Shown: positions 1-7,434, counted from the stretch's first letter. The stretch is 37,459 nucleotides of DNA from Lachnospiraceae bacterium UBA4711 (GCA_002404515.1 DHJV01000014.1:1-37459), one strand, 5' to 3'. Made by a program: numbers and translations. The notes: generated from the sequence alone by a model not told the origin.

Positions 1-1221
1 ACTGCCATTTTTGTCAGTCAGCCCGGAATTGGTCTGTGTACTATCATTCGCACATACCTGACCAGCATCAGACTTTGCCCCGTCATGCGCCTCGTACTTC
101 TCCTTGTGATCGCCGATACCGGTCGATACACCTGCGGAAATCTTCGTTGCGGCGATACGGATGATGCCGTCACGGAAGCGGGCTTCTTCACGGGAGGAAA
201 CGGTGATTGCTGCGAAAGGCAGGAACAACCGATAAGCGCATAAGATCTGGCAGAGGACATTTTCATGGACATCCTTTGGATTGATCTTGTCGTTGTTGAT
301 GATTGGACGCAGACGCGGACAGGAAATGGACATTTCTGCGTGTGGGTATTTCCGCTGTAAGTAGTAGACGTGCAGGGCAGTTGCAAGCGCATCCGTGTGG
401 TAATCATCCAGCCCCAGCAAAGCGGAGAATCCGACACCGCGCATGCCACCGCGAAGTGCACGCTCCTGCGCGTCAAAACGGTATGGCCAAACACGCTTGT
501 GCCCCATCAGATGAAGTGTCTCATATTTGTCTGGGTTATAAGTCTCCTGAAAGACGGTAATGTAGTCGGCACCGCATTCATGCAGATAATGATACTCATC
601 GGTATTGACAGGGTAGATCTCCAGACCGATATTCCGAAAATATTTCCGAGCCAGCTTGCACGCTTCGCCAATGTATTTTACGTCACTCGCGGCGCGGCTT
701 TCGCCGGTCAGCATCAGGATTTCCTCGATGCCGGAATCTGCGATGACTTTCATTTCTGCTTCCATTTCTGCTTCGGTAAGTTTCTTTCTGTGAATGTGAT
801 TGTAGCAGTTGAAACCACAGTACACACAGTAATTCTCGCAATAATTCGCGATGTATAATGGCGTGAAAATGTACACGCAGTCGCCGAAATGTGCCAGACG
901 CTCCTTCTGTGCTAAGGCAGCCATTTCCTCCAAATGTGGAAGAGCGGCAGGGGATAAAAGCGCTTTGAAGTCCTCGATGTCACAGTGCCCCTGCTTTGCA
1001 TTTGCAAGGGCTGCGCACACATCTGTATCGGTGTAAGCGTTGTAATCATAGGACTGCATAGCTGCACGAACCTTGTCCTTGATGTCTGAATCCAGCACTT
1101 CCATGCCATCCATATATTCCATATGGTTGGTACGGGATGCAGGGTTTTCCTCCAGTTCCTTTTTGCGCTTCTGCGCTTCCGGAGAGAGGTAGGAATTATC
1201 TATCGTATATTCTTGTTCCAT
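1..1221 (-). CDS. thiH: 2-iminoacetate synthase ThiH (C-terminus outside window)
   Basis: Radical-SAM tyrosine lyase that makes dehydroglycine (2-iminoacetate) for the thiazole ring of thiamine in anaerobes. The reading frame stays open for 407 codons from ATG 1221 to base 1, so the end is missing. The start follows AAGGAGG at 1233-1239. The [4Fe-4S] motif CENYCVYC (CX3CX2C) is visible, then TGE, FQETYN, PRLRP and SSREEARFRD, all in the ThiH order. HydG is a close paralogue, but the CVYCGF context and the thiG partner upstream favour ThiH. Near the window edge, after the ISAGVSTGIGDH stretch, lies a polar Ser/Thr/Asn/Asp/Gly-rich segment that looks like a loop insertion. It follows thiG by about 130 bp with no promoter seen, so the two are probably cotranscribed. 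Confidence 0.9.
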   Translation of the reverse strand, partial: MEQEYTIDNSYLSPEAQKRKKELEENPASRTNHMEYMDGMEVLDSDIKDKVRAAMQSYDYNAYTDTDVCAALANAKQGHCDIEDFKALLSPAALPHLEEMAALAQKERLAHFGDCVYIFTPLYIANYCENYCVYCGFNCYNHIHRKKLTEAEMEAEMKVIADSGIEEILMLTGESRAASDVKYIGEACKLARKYFRNIGLEIYPVNTDEYHYLHECGADYITVFQETYNPDKYETLHLMGHKRVWPYRFDAQERALRGGMRGVGFSALLGLDDYHTDALATALHVYYLQRKYPHAEMSISCPRLRPIINNDKINPKDVHENVLCQILCAYRLFLPFAAITVSSREEARFRDGIIRIAATKISAGVSTGIGDHKEKYEAHDGAKSDAGQVCANDSTQTNSGLTDKNGS

Positions 1222-1350
1222 TTGTTATATTGCCTCCTTGTCATAACAGAGGTCGGAGCAGATCAAGCAGGATAAACTCCAATCATCATACAAATTGTGA
1301 TACATAGATTGCAGCAAATCAGGCAGAAAAGCTCCAACCAACAGAAAATC

Positions 1351-2124
1351 TTACCGCAAAAATCCCGTCAGAGGATCGGAAGCTGCACCGCCCTTGTCGA
1401 GCACGCGTCCAGGTCCAGCCAGATATGCTTTACGACCGGCGATGATCGCATCCTTAAATGCGCTTGCCATCATCGGGATATCACCGGCTGTCGCAATTGC
1501 GGTGTTCGCCATAATGGCAGCGGCCCCCATTTCCATGGCTTCACATGCCTGTGAAGGGCGGCCGATACCGGCATCAACAATGATTGGCAGATCGATCTCA
1601 TCAATCAGAATCTGGATGAAATCCTTCGTCGCAAGTCCCTTATTGGAACCAATTGGTGATGCGAGAGGCATGATACAGGCTGCACCTGCATTTGCCAGAT
1701 CACGGGCAACATTCAGGTCTGGGTACATATAAGGCATGACCACGAAACCTTCGTTCGCAAGGACTTCAGTTGCCTTGATCGTCTCCTGATTGTCAGGAAG
1801 CAGATATTTGGAGTCACGCATGATCTCGATCTTTACGAAATCAGAACCAGACATTTTTCGTGCGAGGCGGGCAATGCGGATTGCCTCCTCCGCATTTCTT
1901 GCGCCGGATGTGTTCGGCAGCAGTGTTACGTTCTTCGGTATAAAGTCAAGAATGTTCTCCTCCGGTCTGGTATTGGCACGGCGCAGGGCAAGCGTGACAA
2001 TCTCTGCATCGGCATATTCGACTGCAGCGCGGATCAGGTGGGAATTGTATTTCCCGGAACCTAAGATAAAGCGGGAATGAAATTCATGTCCGCCAAGCAT
2101 GAAAACGTCGTTGTTATTTTCCAT
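1351..2124 (-). CDS. thiG: Thiazole synthase ThiG
   Basis: Condenses 1-deoxy-D-xylulose 5-phosphate, dehydroglycine and ThiS-thiocarboxylate into thiazole phosphate; cytosolic TIM barrel. It is 257 residues, the usual length. Family features: FILGSGKYNS near the N-terminus, TLALRR, the DFVKIEIM strand whose lysine is the Schiff-base residue of ThiG, LPNTSGARN, LASPIGSNKGL and IIVDAGIGRPSQA. I chose ATG 2124 (MENNNDVFMLGG) because GGAGG at 2133-2137 precedes it. The frame is open further upstream to 2301, but that extension lies across a promoter and two hairpins and resembles no ThiG. No thiS or thiF is visible next to it. Confidence 0.95.
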   Translation of the reverse strand: MENNNDVFMLGGHEFHSRFILGSGKYNSHLIRAAVEYADAEIVTLALRRANTRPEENILDFIPKNVTLLPNTSGARNAEEAIRIARLARKMSGSDFVKIEIMRDSKYLLPDNQETIKATEVLANEGFVVMPYMYPDLNVARDLANAGAACIMPLASPIGSNKGLATKDFIQILIDEIDLPIIVDAGIGRPSQACEAMEMGAAAIMANTAIATAGDIPMMASAFKDAIIAGRKAYLAGPGRVLDKGGAASDPLTGFLR

Positions 2125-2163
2125 AGTAAAAACCTCCGATTTATGAAATGTAGTATTGCTTGT

Positions 2164-2200
2164 ATCTGCATTAGCAATTAAATAAAAGAATAATGCAGAT
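2164..2200 (-). promoter_or_regulatory. Perfect 10-bp stem-loop in thiG leader
   Basis: ATCTGCATTA (2164-2173) is perfectly inverted by TAATGCAGAT (2191-2200) with a 17-nt A/T-rich loop. It lies between the upstream terminator-like hairpin and the thiG ribosome site at 2133-2137, so it could control initiation or stabilise the mRNA. The role is inference. Confidence 0.55.
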
Positions 2201-2212
2201 GCCAGTAATATC

Positions 2213-2264
2213 AAAAAAGCCACGCGAAAAAACCACACCCGCGGTGGTGTGCCCCTTCGCGCAG
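2213..2264 (-). terminator. Terminator-like attenuator in thiG leader
   Basis: On the minus strand the transcript would fold CTGCGCGAA...TTCGCGTGG around an inner CACACC/GGTGTG stem with an ACCGCG loop, followed by C and six T (2218-2213). This is an intrinsic-terminator shape. It lies only about 20-70 nt downstream of the predicted start site at about 2284, between promoter and thiG, so it should act as an attenuator. I see no THI-box (no CUGAGA), so the controlling signal is unknown. Confidence 0.6.
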
Positions 2265-2290
2265 CCATAGATGACAAACACTCTGTTATC

Positions 2291-2318
2291 ATTATAGACA
2301 TTATACGGAATATGTCAA
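2291..2318 (-). promoter_or_regulatory. Sigma-A promoter of thiG-thiH
   Basis: TTGACA at 2318-2313 and TATAAT at 2296-2291 on the minus strand, separated by 16 bp. Both hexamers match consensus exactly. The predicted start is near 2284, giving a leader of about 160 nt before thiG. Confidence 0.8.
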
Positions 2319-2483
2319 GCCGGAAGCAATTGGGATTACACGCAGAAACAGCAGTAATTTTGTATGTAAACAGAATTAGCGTTTCATGCAGAACCAGCTC
2401 TGATTATAAATCAAACACAGTGGCACGCAAAAATCCTGCATGGCTGTTCTTGTGCAAAATAAAGTAACATATACAAAAATACA

Positions 2484-2512
2484 GCATGCTGCTCCGCGTT
2501 TGTACATATAAT
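2484..2512 (+). promoter_or_regulatory. Possible sporulation (sigma-E-like) promoter
   Basis: CATATAAT (2505-2512) is close to the sigma-E -10 CATACAnT, and GCATGCT (2484-2490) sits 14 bp upstream where a weak -35 would fall. It lies just before the spoIID-like gene, which belongs to the sigma-E regulon in Bacillus. The -35 match is poor, so this is tentative. Confidence 0.35.
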
Positions 2513-2540
2513 AAAACGAGCGAGAAAAAGGTTGCTGTAC

Positions 2541-3020
2541 ATGAAAGTATTTCCATATATTTTAGCAGCGGTTGTCTGTGCAATCGTGGTGCCATGCCTT
2601 GTCACGTTCTGCGTCAATGGAAGGCAGGGCGATGAGACTGCCTCGCTGGAACGCATTTCAACCGGGAGAGATGTGCTGGTGCAGACGAAAGCGGGAAATG
2701 AGCTGGTCGATGTGGAGAAATATATAGCACATATCATGCCGGGAATCGTGGATGCAAGCGCGGATGACAGCTATTTGCAGGCGCAGGCGGTTGCGTTGCG
2801 GACGAAGGTGTATTATGCGATGGGCGATGCAACTGTGATACCGGCGTCGGAGCTGGAATTTCAATATTATACGGAAGAAGATTATATTGCAAAATGGGGC
2901 AGACAGAATTACCAATCCGTTAAGGCACGTTATGAGAGAGCGGTAATTGCTACAAAAGGGAAAATTATCGAGCATAATGTGAATGACCAGTTAAACAAAA
3001 AAGATCAGGACAGTAATTGA
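2541..3020 (+). CDS. spoIID: Short SpoIID-like protein lacking the catalytic Glu
   Basis: About 159 residues. An N-terminal membrane anchor (about residues 3-22, hydrophobic and Val/Ala/Cys-rich) is followed by a region resembling the start of the SpoIID/LytB domain: a VDVEKYIAHIMPGI strand, then YLQAQAVALRTKVYYAM, which matches the family ALKAQAVAARTY helix. Full SpoIID is about 300 residues and uses a Glu in an AEMP motif for peptidoglycan lytic transglycosylation. Here that position reads AHIMPG, so Glu is absent and most of the catalytic domain is missing. The gene is probably structural or regulatory in engulfment, or degenerate. ATG 2541 is preferred over the in-frame TTG 2532 because AAAGG ends at 2531. 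The SpoIIQ-like gene follows about 100 bp downstream, the order seen in Clostridia. Confidence 0.7.
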   Translation: MKVFPYILAAVVCAIVVPCLVTFCVNGRQGDETASLERISTGRDVLVQTKAGNELVDVEKYIAHIMPGIVDASADDSYLQAQAVALRTKVYYAMGDATVIPASELEFQYYTEEDYIAKWGRQNYQSVKARYERAVIATKGKIIEHNVNDQLNKKDQDSN

Positions 3021-3064
3021 CATACTGAAAAGGTATGTACCCAAAGGTGTATAAGAAAAAAATT

Positions 3065-3095
3065 GAATAAAAGGAAAATAATGTGTCCATACTAG
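3065..3095 (+). promoter_or_regulatory. Possible sporulation promoter before spoIIQ
   Basis: GAATAAA (3065-3071) and CATACTAG (3088-3095) resemble sigma-E -35 and -10 elements with a 16-bp gap, slightly long. An AAAGGAGG ribosome site follows at about 3109-3116. No good sigma-A promoter is seen in this gap. Confidence 0.3.
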
Positions 3096-3122
3096 CATTA
3101 GCAAATCAAAAGGAGGCAGAGT

Positions 3123-4025
3123 ATGGACCGATTCAAAGAGTTTTTGCGGACAAAGGGACTGTATATTGCGATAGGCACAGGCGTCCTGGCGTTCGTTGGT
3201 CTGATGGTAATCTATAATTACAATACTTACAAAAGCGAGTTTGGAGTAGACAAGCAGACGGTGGATCTGAATGCACCGGAAGTATCAGAGACAACGGAAC
3301 AGATTGCAGAGACAAAGGTGGAGATGCCGGAAACCGCGGAGGCAAATTCCGATGAAGCGGTTGCGGGCAATACCGATGCAGAACTGGCAGATTCCGGCGA
3401 CAACCGGAACACTGATGATGCAAGCGCACAGTCTGAGGAAAATAGTAATGTACAAAGTGCGAACTCTGAAAATACCAAGACTGGGGAAAGCAACTCAACA
3501 CAAAATACAGATGAAAGCACAAGCGATGGCAATGCATCATCCGAAGAAACAGCAGAGACAAGCAGTGATGGCGTGATCGTCAATGAAGACGGTGTGGTCG
3601 TTGCAAATGCCTACAACGAAGGCGGAGCGCTTGTATGGCCGGTGGATGGAAAGGTCATCTTGCCATACAGCATGGACACAACTGTGTACTTCAAGACACT
3701 TCGTTCTTATCGTTGCAATCCGGGTATTCTGATCGCTGCGGATGAGGGCGAAAATGTACTGGCAGCCTATGAGGGCGTTGTCGAGTCTGTCAGCGAGGAT
3801 AAAGAGCATGGAACAACTGTGACCGTAATCATGGGAAATGGATTCAAAGCAATCTACGGACAGTTGATGAACGTTACTGTCGCTGAGGGCGATACGATCA
3901 CAACCGCACAGAATATTGGTGAGGTTGCACCGCCAAGCAGTTATTATACCGAGGAAGGTACACATGTATTTTTCGAGCTGATGAAGAATGGCGTACCAAT
4001 CAATCCAATGATTCTGATGCAGTAG
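3123..4025 (+). CDS. spoIIQ: SpoIIQ-like degenerate M23 (LytM) protein
   Basis: Forespore membrane protein expected to pair with SpoIIIAH across the two sporulation membranes during engulfment. It is 300 residues: a short cytoplasmic N-terminus, one transmembrane segment (about 12-31), a low-complexity linker rich in Glu/Asp/Ser/Thr/Asn (about 41-150), then a LytM/M23 domain (about 171-300) starting VWPVDGKVILPYS. The zinc ligands of active M23 enzymes are mostly gone: the first-His strand reads CNPGILI, and HxH near the end reads HVF in GTHVFFEL. It is therefore probably a scaffold, as reported for B. subtilis SpoIIQ, rather than a hydrolase. The ribosome site is AAAGGAGG. It lies downstream of the SpoIID-like gene and ends before tandem hairpins. 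Confidence 0.8.
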   Translation: MDRFKEFLRTKGLYIAIGTGVLAFVGLMVIYNYNTYKSEFGVDKQTVDLNAPEVSETTEQIAETKVEMPETAEANSDEAVAGNTDAELADSGDNRNTDDASAQSEENSNVQSANSENTKTGESNSTQNTDESTSDGNASSEETAETSSDGVIVNEDGVVVANAYNEGGALVWPVDGKVILPYSMDTTVYFKTLRSYRCNPGILIAADEGENVLAAYEGVVESVSEDKEHGTTVTVIMGNGFKAIYGQLMNVTVAEGDTITTAQNIGEVAPPSSYYTEEGTHVFFELMKNGVPINPMILMQ

Positions 4026-4063
4026 AATAGATTGTTGGGTAGAAAGTGGCGAAACGGGAGAAA

Positions 4064-4105
4064 TTCCCCAACCGGAAGCTAATGAGTAAGTGACTGATTG
4101 GGGAA
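4064..4105 (+). terminator. First hairpin downstream of spoIIQ
   Basis: TTCCCCAA (4064-4071) is perfectly inverted by TTGGGGAA (4098-4105). Only a weak T-rich tail follows. Its sequence is similar to the next hairpin, which is the better terminator. Confidence 0.5.
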
Positions 4106-4125
4106 TAATTTTATATAACAAAAAA

Positions 4126-4174
4126 TTCCCCAGCCGGAAGCCTGTTGAAAGCGTAAATGGTTGGGGAGTTTTTT
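4126..4174 (+). terminator. Rho-independent terminator after spoIIQ
   Basis: The stem is TTCCCCAGCC (4126-4135) with GGTTGGGGA (4159-4167), followed by GTTTTTT. It shares the TTCCCCA(A/G)CCGGAAGC segment with the preceding hairpin, so the two look like duplicates. Confidence 0.75.
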
Positions 4175-4187
4175 ATTATTACATATA

Positions 4188-4309
4188 TTTTCCCCAGTAC
4201 GACGAATTTAGATGTCAAATATTGGGGGGATTGTTATGATTCTGTTATTTTTCCCAAATACGACAGACACAGATGTCAAATATTGGGAGATTTATTATGA
4301 ATCGGCAAG
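4188..4309 (+). repeat. Two tandem 61-bp stem-loop repeats
   Basis: Two similar units about 61 bp apart. Each has a C-run then TACGAC, and the shared core GATGTCAAATATTGGG begins at 4211 and 4272. Each unit can fold by pairing its CCCCA or TCCCAA with TTGGGG or TTGGGA. With the two preceding hairpins this makes four G/C-capped stem-loops in about 250 bp between spoIIQ and the 3' end of perR. Confidence 0.6.
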
Positions 4310-4337
4310 TTCATCATCAATTACAATTCATCGCCAA

Positions 4338-4739
4338 TTACAGTTCATTGTCTATACAGTCTACGCAGTCTTCGCACAAACCGGTAAATAACACAGATAC
4401 GCCATCCACACGGCATGGTGAGATTTCCGAAGCCTGTGCGATCAGATCATCCTCGAAATTCATATGGATATCACGCACGGCACCGCATTTCGTACATAAA
4501 AGGTGGGCATGTGGGTCGGTGCAGGCGTCGTAGTGATCGGTTTTTCCGTCTACATGCAGACGAAGAATCCTGCCGGACGCTGCCATCTGGTTTAAATTCC
4601 GGTAGACCGTACCGAGACTGATCGTCGGGAGGTCGTTCCGCAAATACTGGTAGACAACATCCGCAGTCGGGTGATCGGTTCTGCCCGTCAGAAAGTTTAT
4701 AATTGCTTCTCGTTGATGACTATATTTGCTTGTTGCCAT
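4338..4739 (-). CDS. perR: PerR-type Fur-family peroxide regulator
   Basis: Metal-dependent winged-helix repressor of 133 residues. Its metal site matches PerR: His23 (DHPTAD), Asp71 (HYD), His77 and His79 (PHAH) and Asp90 (VRD) align with the five Fe/Mn ligands of B. subtilis PerR. CX2C pairs at 82/85 and 122/125 form the structural zinc site. The recognition helix region is TISLGTVYRNLNQM. I chose ATG 4739 because GGAGG (4745-4749) precedes it; the frame is open to 4826 but that part is tandem-repeat DNA. It probably represses peroxide-defence genes and, from the operator seen at its promoter, itself. No rubrerythrin or catalase gene is adjacent. Confidence 0.88.
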   Translation of the reverse strand: MATSKYSHQREAIINFLTGRTDHPTADVVYQYLRNDLPTISLGTVYRNLNQMAASGRILRLHVDGKTDHYDACTDPHAHLLCTKCGAVRDIHMNFEDDLIAQASEISPCRVDGVSVLFTGLCEDCVDCIDNEL

Positions 4740-4752
4740 AGATACCTCCGTT

Positions 4753-4891
4753 ACTATATATACTAATACACCGTATGCCACTATATATAAGCTGCCACAT
4801 TTTGAACTATATATGAGCTGCCACATTTTGAACTATATATGAGCTAATACACTCTGAACTATATATGAGTTAACGCACTCTGCACACTATC
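4753..4891 (-). repeat. 26-27-bp tandem repeats in perR leader
   Basis: Units beginning ACTATATAT start at 4753, 4780, 4806, 4832 and 4858, with a partial one at 4886. The best-kept units carry GAGCTGCCACATTTTGA after the A/T part. The array lies inside the predicted about 200-nt perR leader, between its start site (about 4940) and its ribosome site. The regular 26-bp spacing and lack of unique spacers argue against CRISPR. Confidence 0.75.
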
Positions 4892-4928
4892 TGTATACGA
4901 ATAGTATTTCATACTAAATCATAAATAG

Positions 4929-4943
4929 TAATAATTCTTATTA
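4929..4943 (-). promoter_or_regulatory. Candidate PerR/Fur operator
   Basis: TAATAATTCTTATTA is a perfect 6-3-6 palindrome matching about 11 of 14 fixed positions of the PerR box TTATAATnATTATAA. It overlaps the predicted transcription start of perR, the right place for autorepression. Binding is inferred. Confidence 0.55.
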
Positions 4944-4946
4944 TTC

Positions 4947-4975
4947 AGTATAGAGAAAAAACATCATTCTGTCAA
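4947..4975 (-). promoter_or_regulatory. Sigma-A promoter of perR
   Basis: TTGACA at 4975-4970, 17-bp spacer, TATACT at 4952-4947 on the minus strand. Start predicted at about 4940, inside the operator candidate. Confidence 0.75.
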
Positions 4976-5206
4976 CTGGTAAATTAGGAAATAAACTATG
5001 TTGGAAATAATTGCCAGGACTATGAAGACGTAAAAAATTAGAAAAGATGATCAGGAGTATAAAGATTGTAAAACAGATTGAAAAATGTTACCGAAATAAT
5101 CAAAGTCTGTATAAAAATTGATAGAAAAAATTATATAAAACATGGAGAAGAATATGGTAAAAACATAGAAAATTATTAGTAAATGGAAGTATTTGACGGT
5201 TTTCGA

Positions 5207-5235
5207 TTGACATAAAATTCCAACATTGTTATAGT
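5207..5235 (+). promoter_or_regulatory. Sigma-A promoter of the GGDEF/EAL gene
   Basis: TTGACA (5207-5212), 17-bp spacer, TATAGT (5230-5235). Start near 5242, about 47 nt before the gene. The rest of the perR-to-GGDEF gap (4976-5206) is A/T-rich and shows no gene. Confidence 0.75.
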
Positions 5236-5288
5236 AAATCTGTGTTGTTTACTAAATAAATATTTACCTAATTAAAGGAAGCGGATAT

Positions 5289-6968
5289 ATGAATTTCGGT
5301 ATGATAACCGAGGAATTAAATATGCAGGAGACGAAGCAGGTCATACACTCCATTTTGAATGCTGGATGCGAGGCAAGTATCGTCATTGATCGTTCTACTT
5401 TTGAGATTCTGTACCAGAATGACAAGGCGATTGACCTGATGGGAAATCGTGTCGGCATGATCTGTCACGAGGTGCTTTGCACAAAGGATACCCCTTGCAT
5501 GGACTGCCCGATGCAGCATATCAAGACGCAGGCACCGCTGGTGCGGGAGCGTTATGAGGAGCTGCTCGATGGCGTGGCAACGTGGCGTTACCATGATATT
5601 GCATGGTTTGACGGCAGAGATGCAGTGCTTGCAACATTGGTGGCACTCGGCGATAACGAGCAGGCTGTTATGCAGAACATGATGGAGCAGGCGGTCAAGC
5701 TGATGAACCATACACCAGACGAGGTAGATAAGCTGACGGGCATTTCCAACCGGATTCGGTTTTACGATCAGACGCAGGCTGCAATTCAGGACTTGTACAA
5801 GAACTATGCGATTGTCCTGCTGGATATTGAGCGTTTTAAGAATATTAACGATATCCATGGTATTGCGGAGGGCGATCAGGTGCTCCGTTTTGTAGCGCGG
5901 GTATTGCAGGAGACATATGGCAAACAGAATAATTACGCAAGATTGCACTCGGATATGTTCGTTTTTTACATGAGCTATGATAAAAAGGGCGAGATCATCA
6001 AAGAGATTGAGAAGCTGCGAAAGAAGATCAGCAACAATCCATTTCAGTATGATATCGTGACAAAATTCGGTATTTATCTGGTGGATGACCGAAGTATACC
6101 GGTGAATCTGATGTGCGACCGGGCGATGATGGCAGAGCGCACCGTAAAGGGCAATATTATGAAGTTCTGTGCATTTTATGATGAGCATTATCGCGAGGAG
6201 ATGCTGCGTGCCGGACAGATTGAGCAGGATATGGAGAAAGCGCTGAGCGAGCATCAATATCAGATGTATCTGCAACCCAAATACCGCCTGAAGGACAATT
6301 CCCTGTGCGGTGCCGAAGTGCTTTGCAGATGGCAGCACCCGGAGAAGGGGTTGATTCCGCCGAATGATTTTATTCCGTTATTTGAAAAGAACGGCTTCAT
6401 TTTGAAGCTGGATGAATACATGTGGGAAGAGGCGTGCAAGAATATCCGCCGCTGGCTGGATCAGGGACGCTCGGTTGTGCCGATATCCGTGAATATATCA
6501 AGGTATCATATCCAGCACAACGATCTGGAAAAGGCGTTGATGGAGCTGATCCACAAATACGATCTCACACCGGACATGTTGAATCTGGAGATCACAGAAT
6601 CCCTGTTCTTAGACAAGCCGGAGGAGCTGAACCGCGTGCTTGACCGTCTGCAGAAGCTGGGATTTAAGCTGGAGGTGGACGATTTCGGTTCGGGATTCTC
6701 CTCATTGAATCTCATACGAAATATCTCGGTAGATACGATCAAGATCGACAAGGAATTCCTTGACAGTGAGATCGCTTCGGAGAAGGGCAAGATTGTGGTA
6801 AATCACACCATCGGCATGGCGAAGGATCTGCATCTGCAGGTAATCGCGGAAGGCGTTGAGACAAAGGCGCATGTGGATTTTCTGAAGAATTCCAACTGTG
6901 ATATTGCGCAGGGATTTTATTTTGCAAAGCCGATGCCTGTGCCAGAGTTTGAACGGATCGCTTTTTGA
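5289..6968 (+). CDS. PAS / degenerate GGDEF / EAL c-di-GMP phosphodiesterase
   Basis: Soluble 559-residue signalling protein. An N-terminal PAS-like domain (about 15-120) contains a Cys cluster at residues 59, 64, 70 and 73 (CHEVLC...PCMDCP). A diguanylate-cyclase fold (about 145-300) follows, but its signature reads HSDMF (220-224) instead of GGDEF, so it should not synthesise c-di-GMP. The EAL domain (about 310-559) looks complete: GAEVLCRW (Glu343; EVL for EAL), VNISRYH, LEITES, VDDFGSGFSS, IKIDKEF, IAEGVET and QGFYFAKPM supply the metal and catalytic residues. Expected activity is c-di-GMP to pGpG hydrolysis, tuned by PAS and perhaps by GTP on the dead GGDEF. The start has AAAGGAAG about 8 nt upstream. 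It appears monocistronic. Confidence 0.9.
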   Translation: MNFGMITEELNMQETKQVIHSILNAGCEASIVIDRSTFEILYQNDKAIDLMGNRVGMICHEVLCTKDTPCMDCPMQHIKTQAPLVRERYEELLDGVATWRYHDIAWFDGRDAVLATLVALGDNEQAVMQNMMEQAVKLMNHTPDEVDKLTGISNRIRFYDQTQAAIQDLYKNYAIVLLDIERFKNINDIHGIAEGDQVLRFVARVLQETYGKQNNYARLHSDMFVFYMSYDKKGEIIKEIEKLRKKISNNPFQYDIVTKFGIYLVDDRSIPVNLMCDRAMMAERTVKGNIMKFCAFYDEHYREEMLRAGQIEQDMEKALSEHQYQMYLQPKYRLKDNSLCGAEVLCRWQHPEKGLIPPNDFIPLFEKNGFILKLDEYMWEEACKNIRRWLDQGRSVVPISVNISRYHIQHNDLEKALMELIHKYDLTPDMLNLEITESLFLDKPEELNRVLDRLQKLGFKLEVDDFGSGFSSLNLIRNISVDTIKIDKEFLDSEIASEKGKIVVNHTIGMAKDLHLQVIAEGVETKAHVDFLKNSNCDIAQGFYFAKPMPVPEFERIAF

Positions 6969-7022
6969 TATAAACCCTATATCCATGTGTGCAAGGAAAA
7001 GTAATAAATCATGAATATACGC

Positions 7023-7052
7023 TTGACATACACTATAAGGCTGTTGTATATT
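7023..7052 (+). promoter_or_regulatory. Promoter of acpP
   Basis: TTGACA (7023-7028), 18-bp spacer, TATATT (7047-7052). A ribosome site AAAGGAG lies about 10 nt before the acpP ATG. Confidence 0.65.
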
Positions 7053-7122
7053 TTTTTGTATGAAAGCCACTTAGCCGATATGCAAGTGAAGTTATAAAAT
7101 GTAAATAAAGGAGATTAATAGT

Positions 7123-7356
7123 ATGTTAGAAAAGTTAAAGGAAATTATTGCAGACCAGCTTAGCGTTGACGAGAGCGAAATCGAACTCTCAACATCTTTC
7201 AAGGATGATCTTGGCGCAGATTCTTTGGATCTTTATGAGCTTGTTATGGCTTTGGAAGAGGAGTATGGCTGCGAGATCCCTGCAGATGACGTAGCAGCTA
7301 TGGCAACTGTAGAGGATGTTGTTAATTACCTTAAGAACAACGGTATCGAGGACTAA
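7123..7356 (+). CDS. acpP: Acyl carrier protein
   Basis: A 77-residue acidic four-helix carrier protein for fatty-acid synthesis. The phosphopantetheine site is the Ser of GADSLDLYEL, and FKDDLGADSL is the family signature. It stands alone with its own promoter and terminator rather than in a fab operon, so it may be a second or specialised ACP; the sequence alone cannot tell. Confidence 0.95.
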   Translation: MLEKLKEIIADQLSVDESEIELSTSFKDDLGADSLDLYELVMALEEEYGCEIPADDVAAMATVEDVVNYLKNNGIED

Positions 7357-7388
7357 TCAGAACTTAAAACCGATTTTCTACATATGAG

Positions 7389-7417
7389 GGCATCACCCGG
7401 CGGGTGGTGCCTTTTTT
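7389..7417 (+). terminator. Terminator of acpP
   Basis: GGCATCACCC (7389-7398) pairs with GGGTGGTGCC (7402-7411), one G-T pair, then TTTTTT. Confidence 0.9.
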
Positions 7418-7434
7418 ATGTCATCACTACATAC

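Noticed and set aside
18..494. Second minus-strand protein over thiH
   Set aside because: It lies in a different frame from the intact thiH frame, with biased composition and no recognisable domain; a shadow of thiH.
1..1221. HydG hydrogenase maturase instead of ThiH
   Set aside because: The YCVYCGF context and the position directly after thiG fit ThiH. The C-terminal Cys motif that would mark HydG is outside the window.
2125..2290. TPP riboswitch upstream of thiG
   Set aside because: No CUGAGA or matching THI-box segments could be found in the 160-nt leader; only generic hairpins.
2125..2301. N-terminal extension of ThiG with a hydrophobic segment
   Set aside because: The frame is open to 2301, but it covers the leader hairpins and begins next to the promoter -10. 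ThiG is cytosolic and the ribosome site at 2133-2137 fixes the start at 2124.
4753..4891. CRISPR array
   Set aside because: Units of 26-27 bp follow each other directly with no unique spacers, and no cas genes are present.
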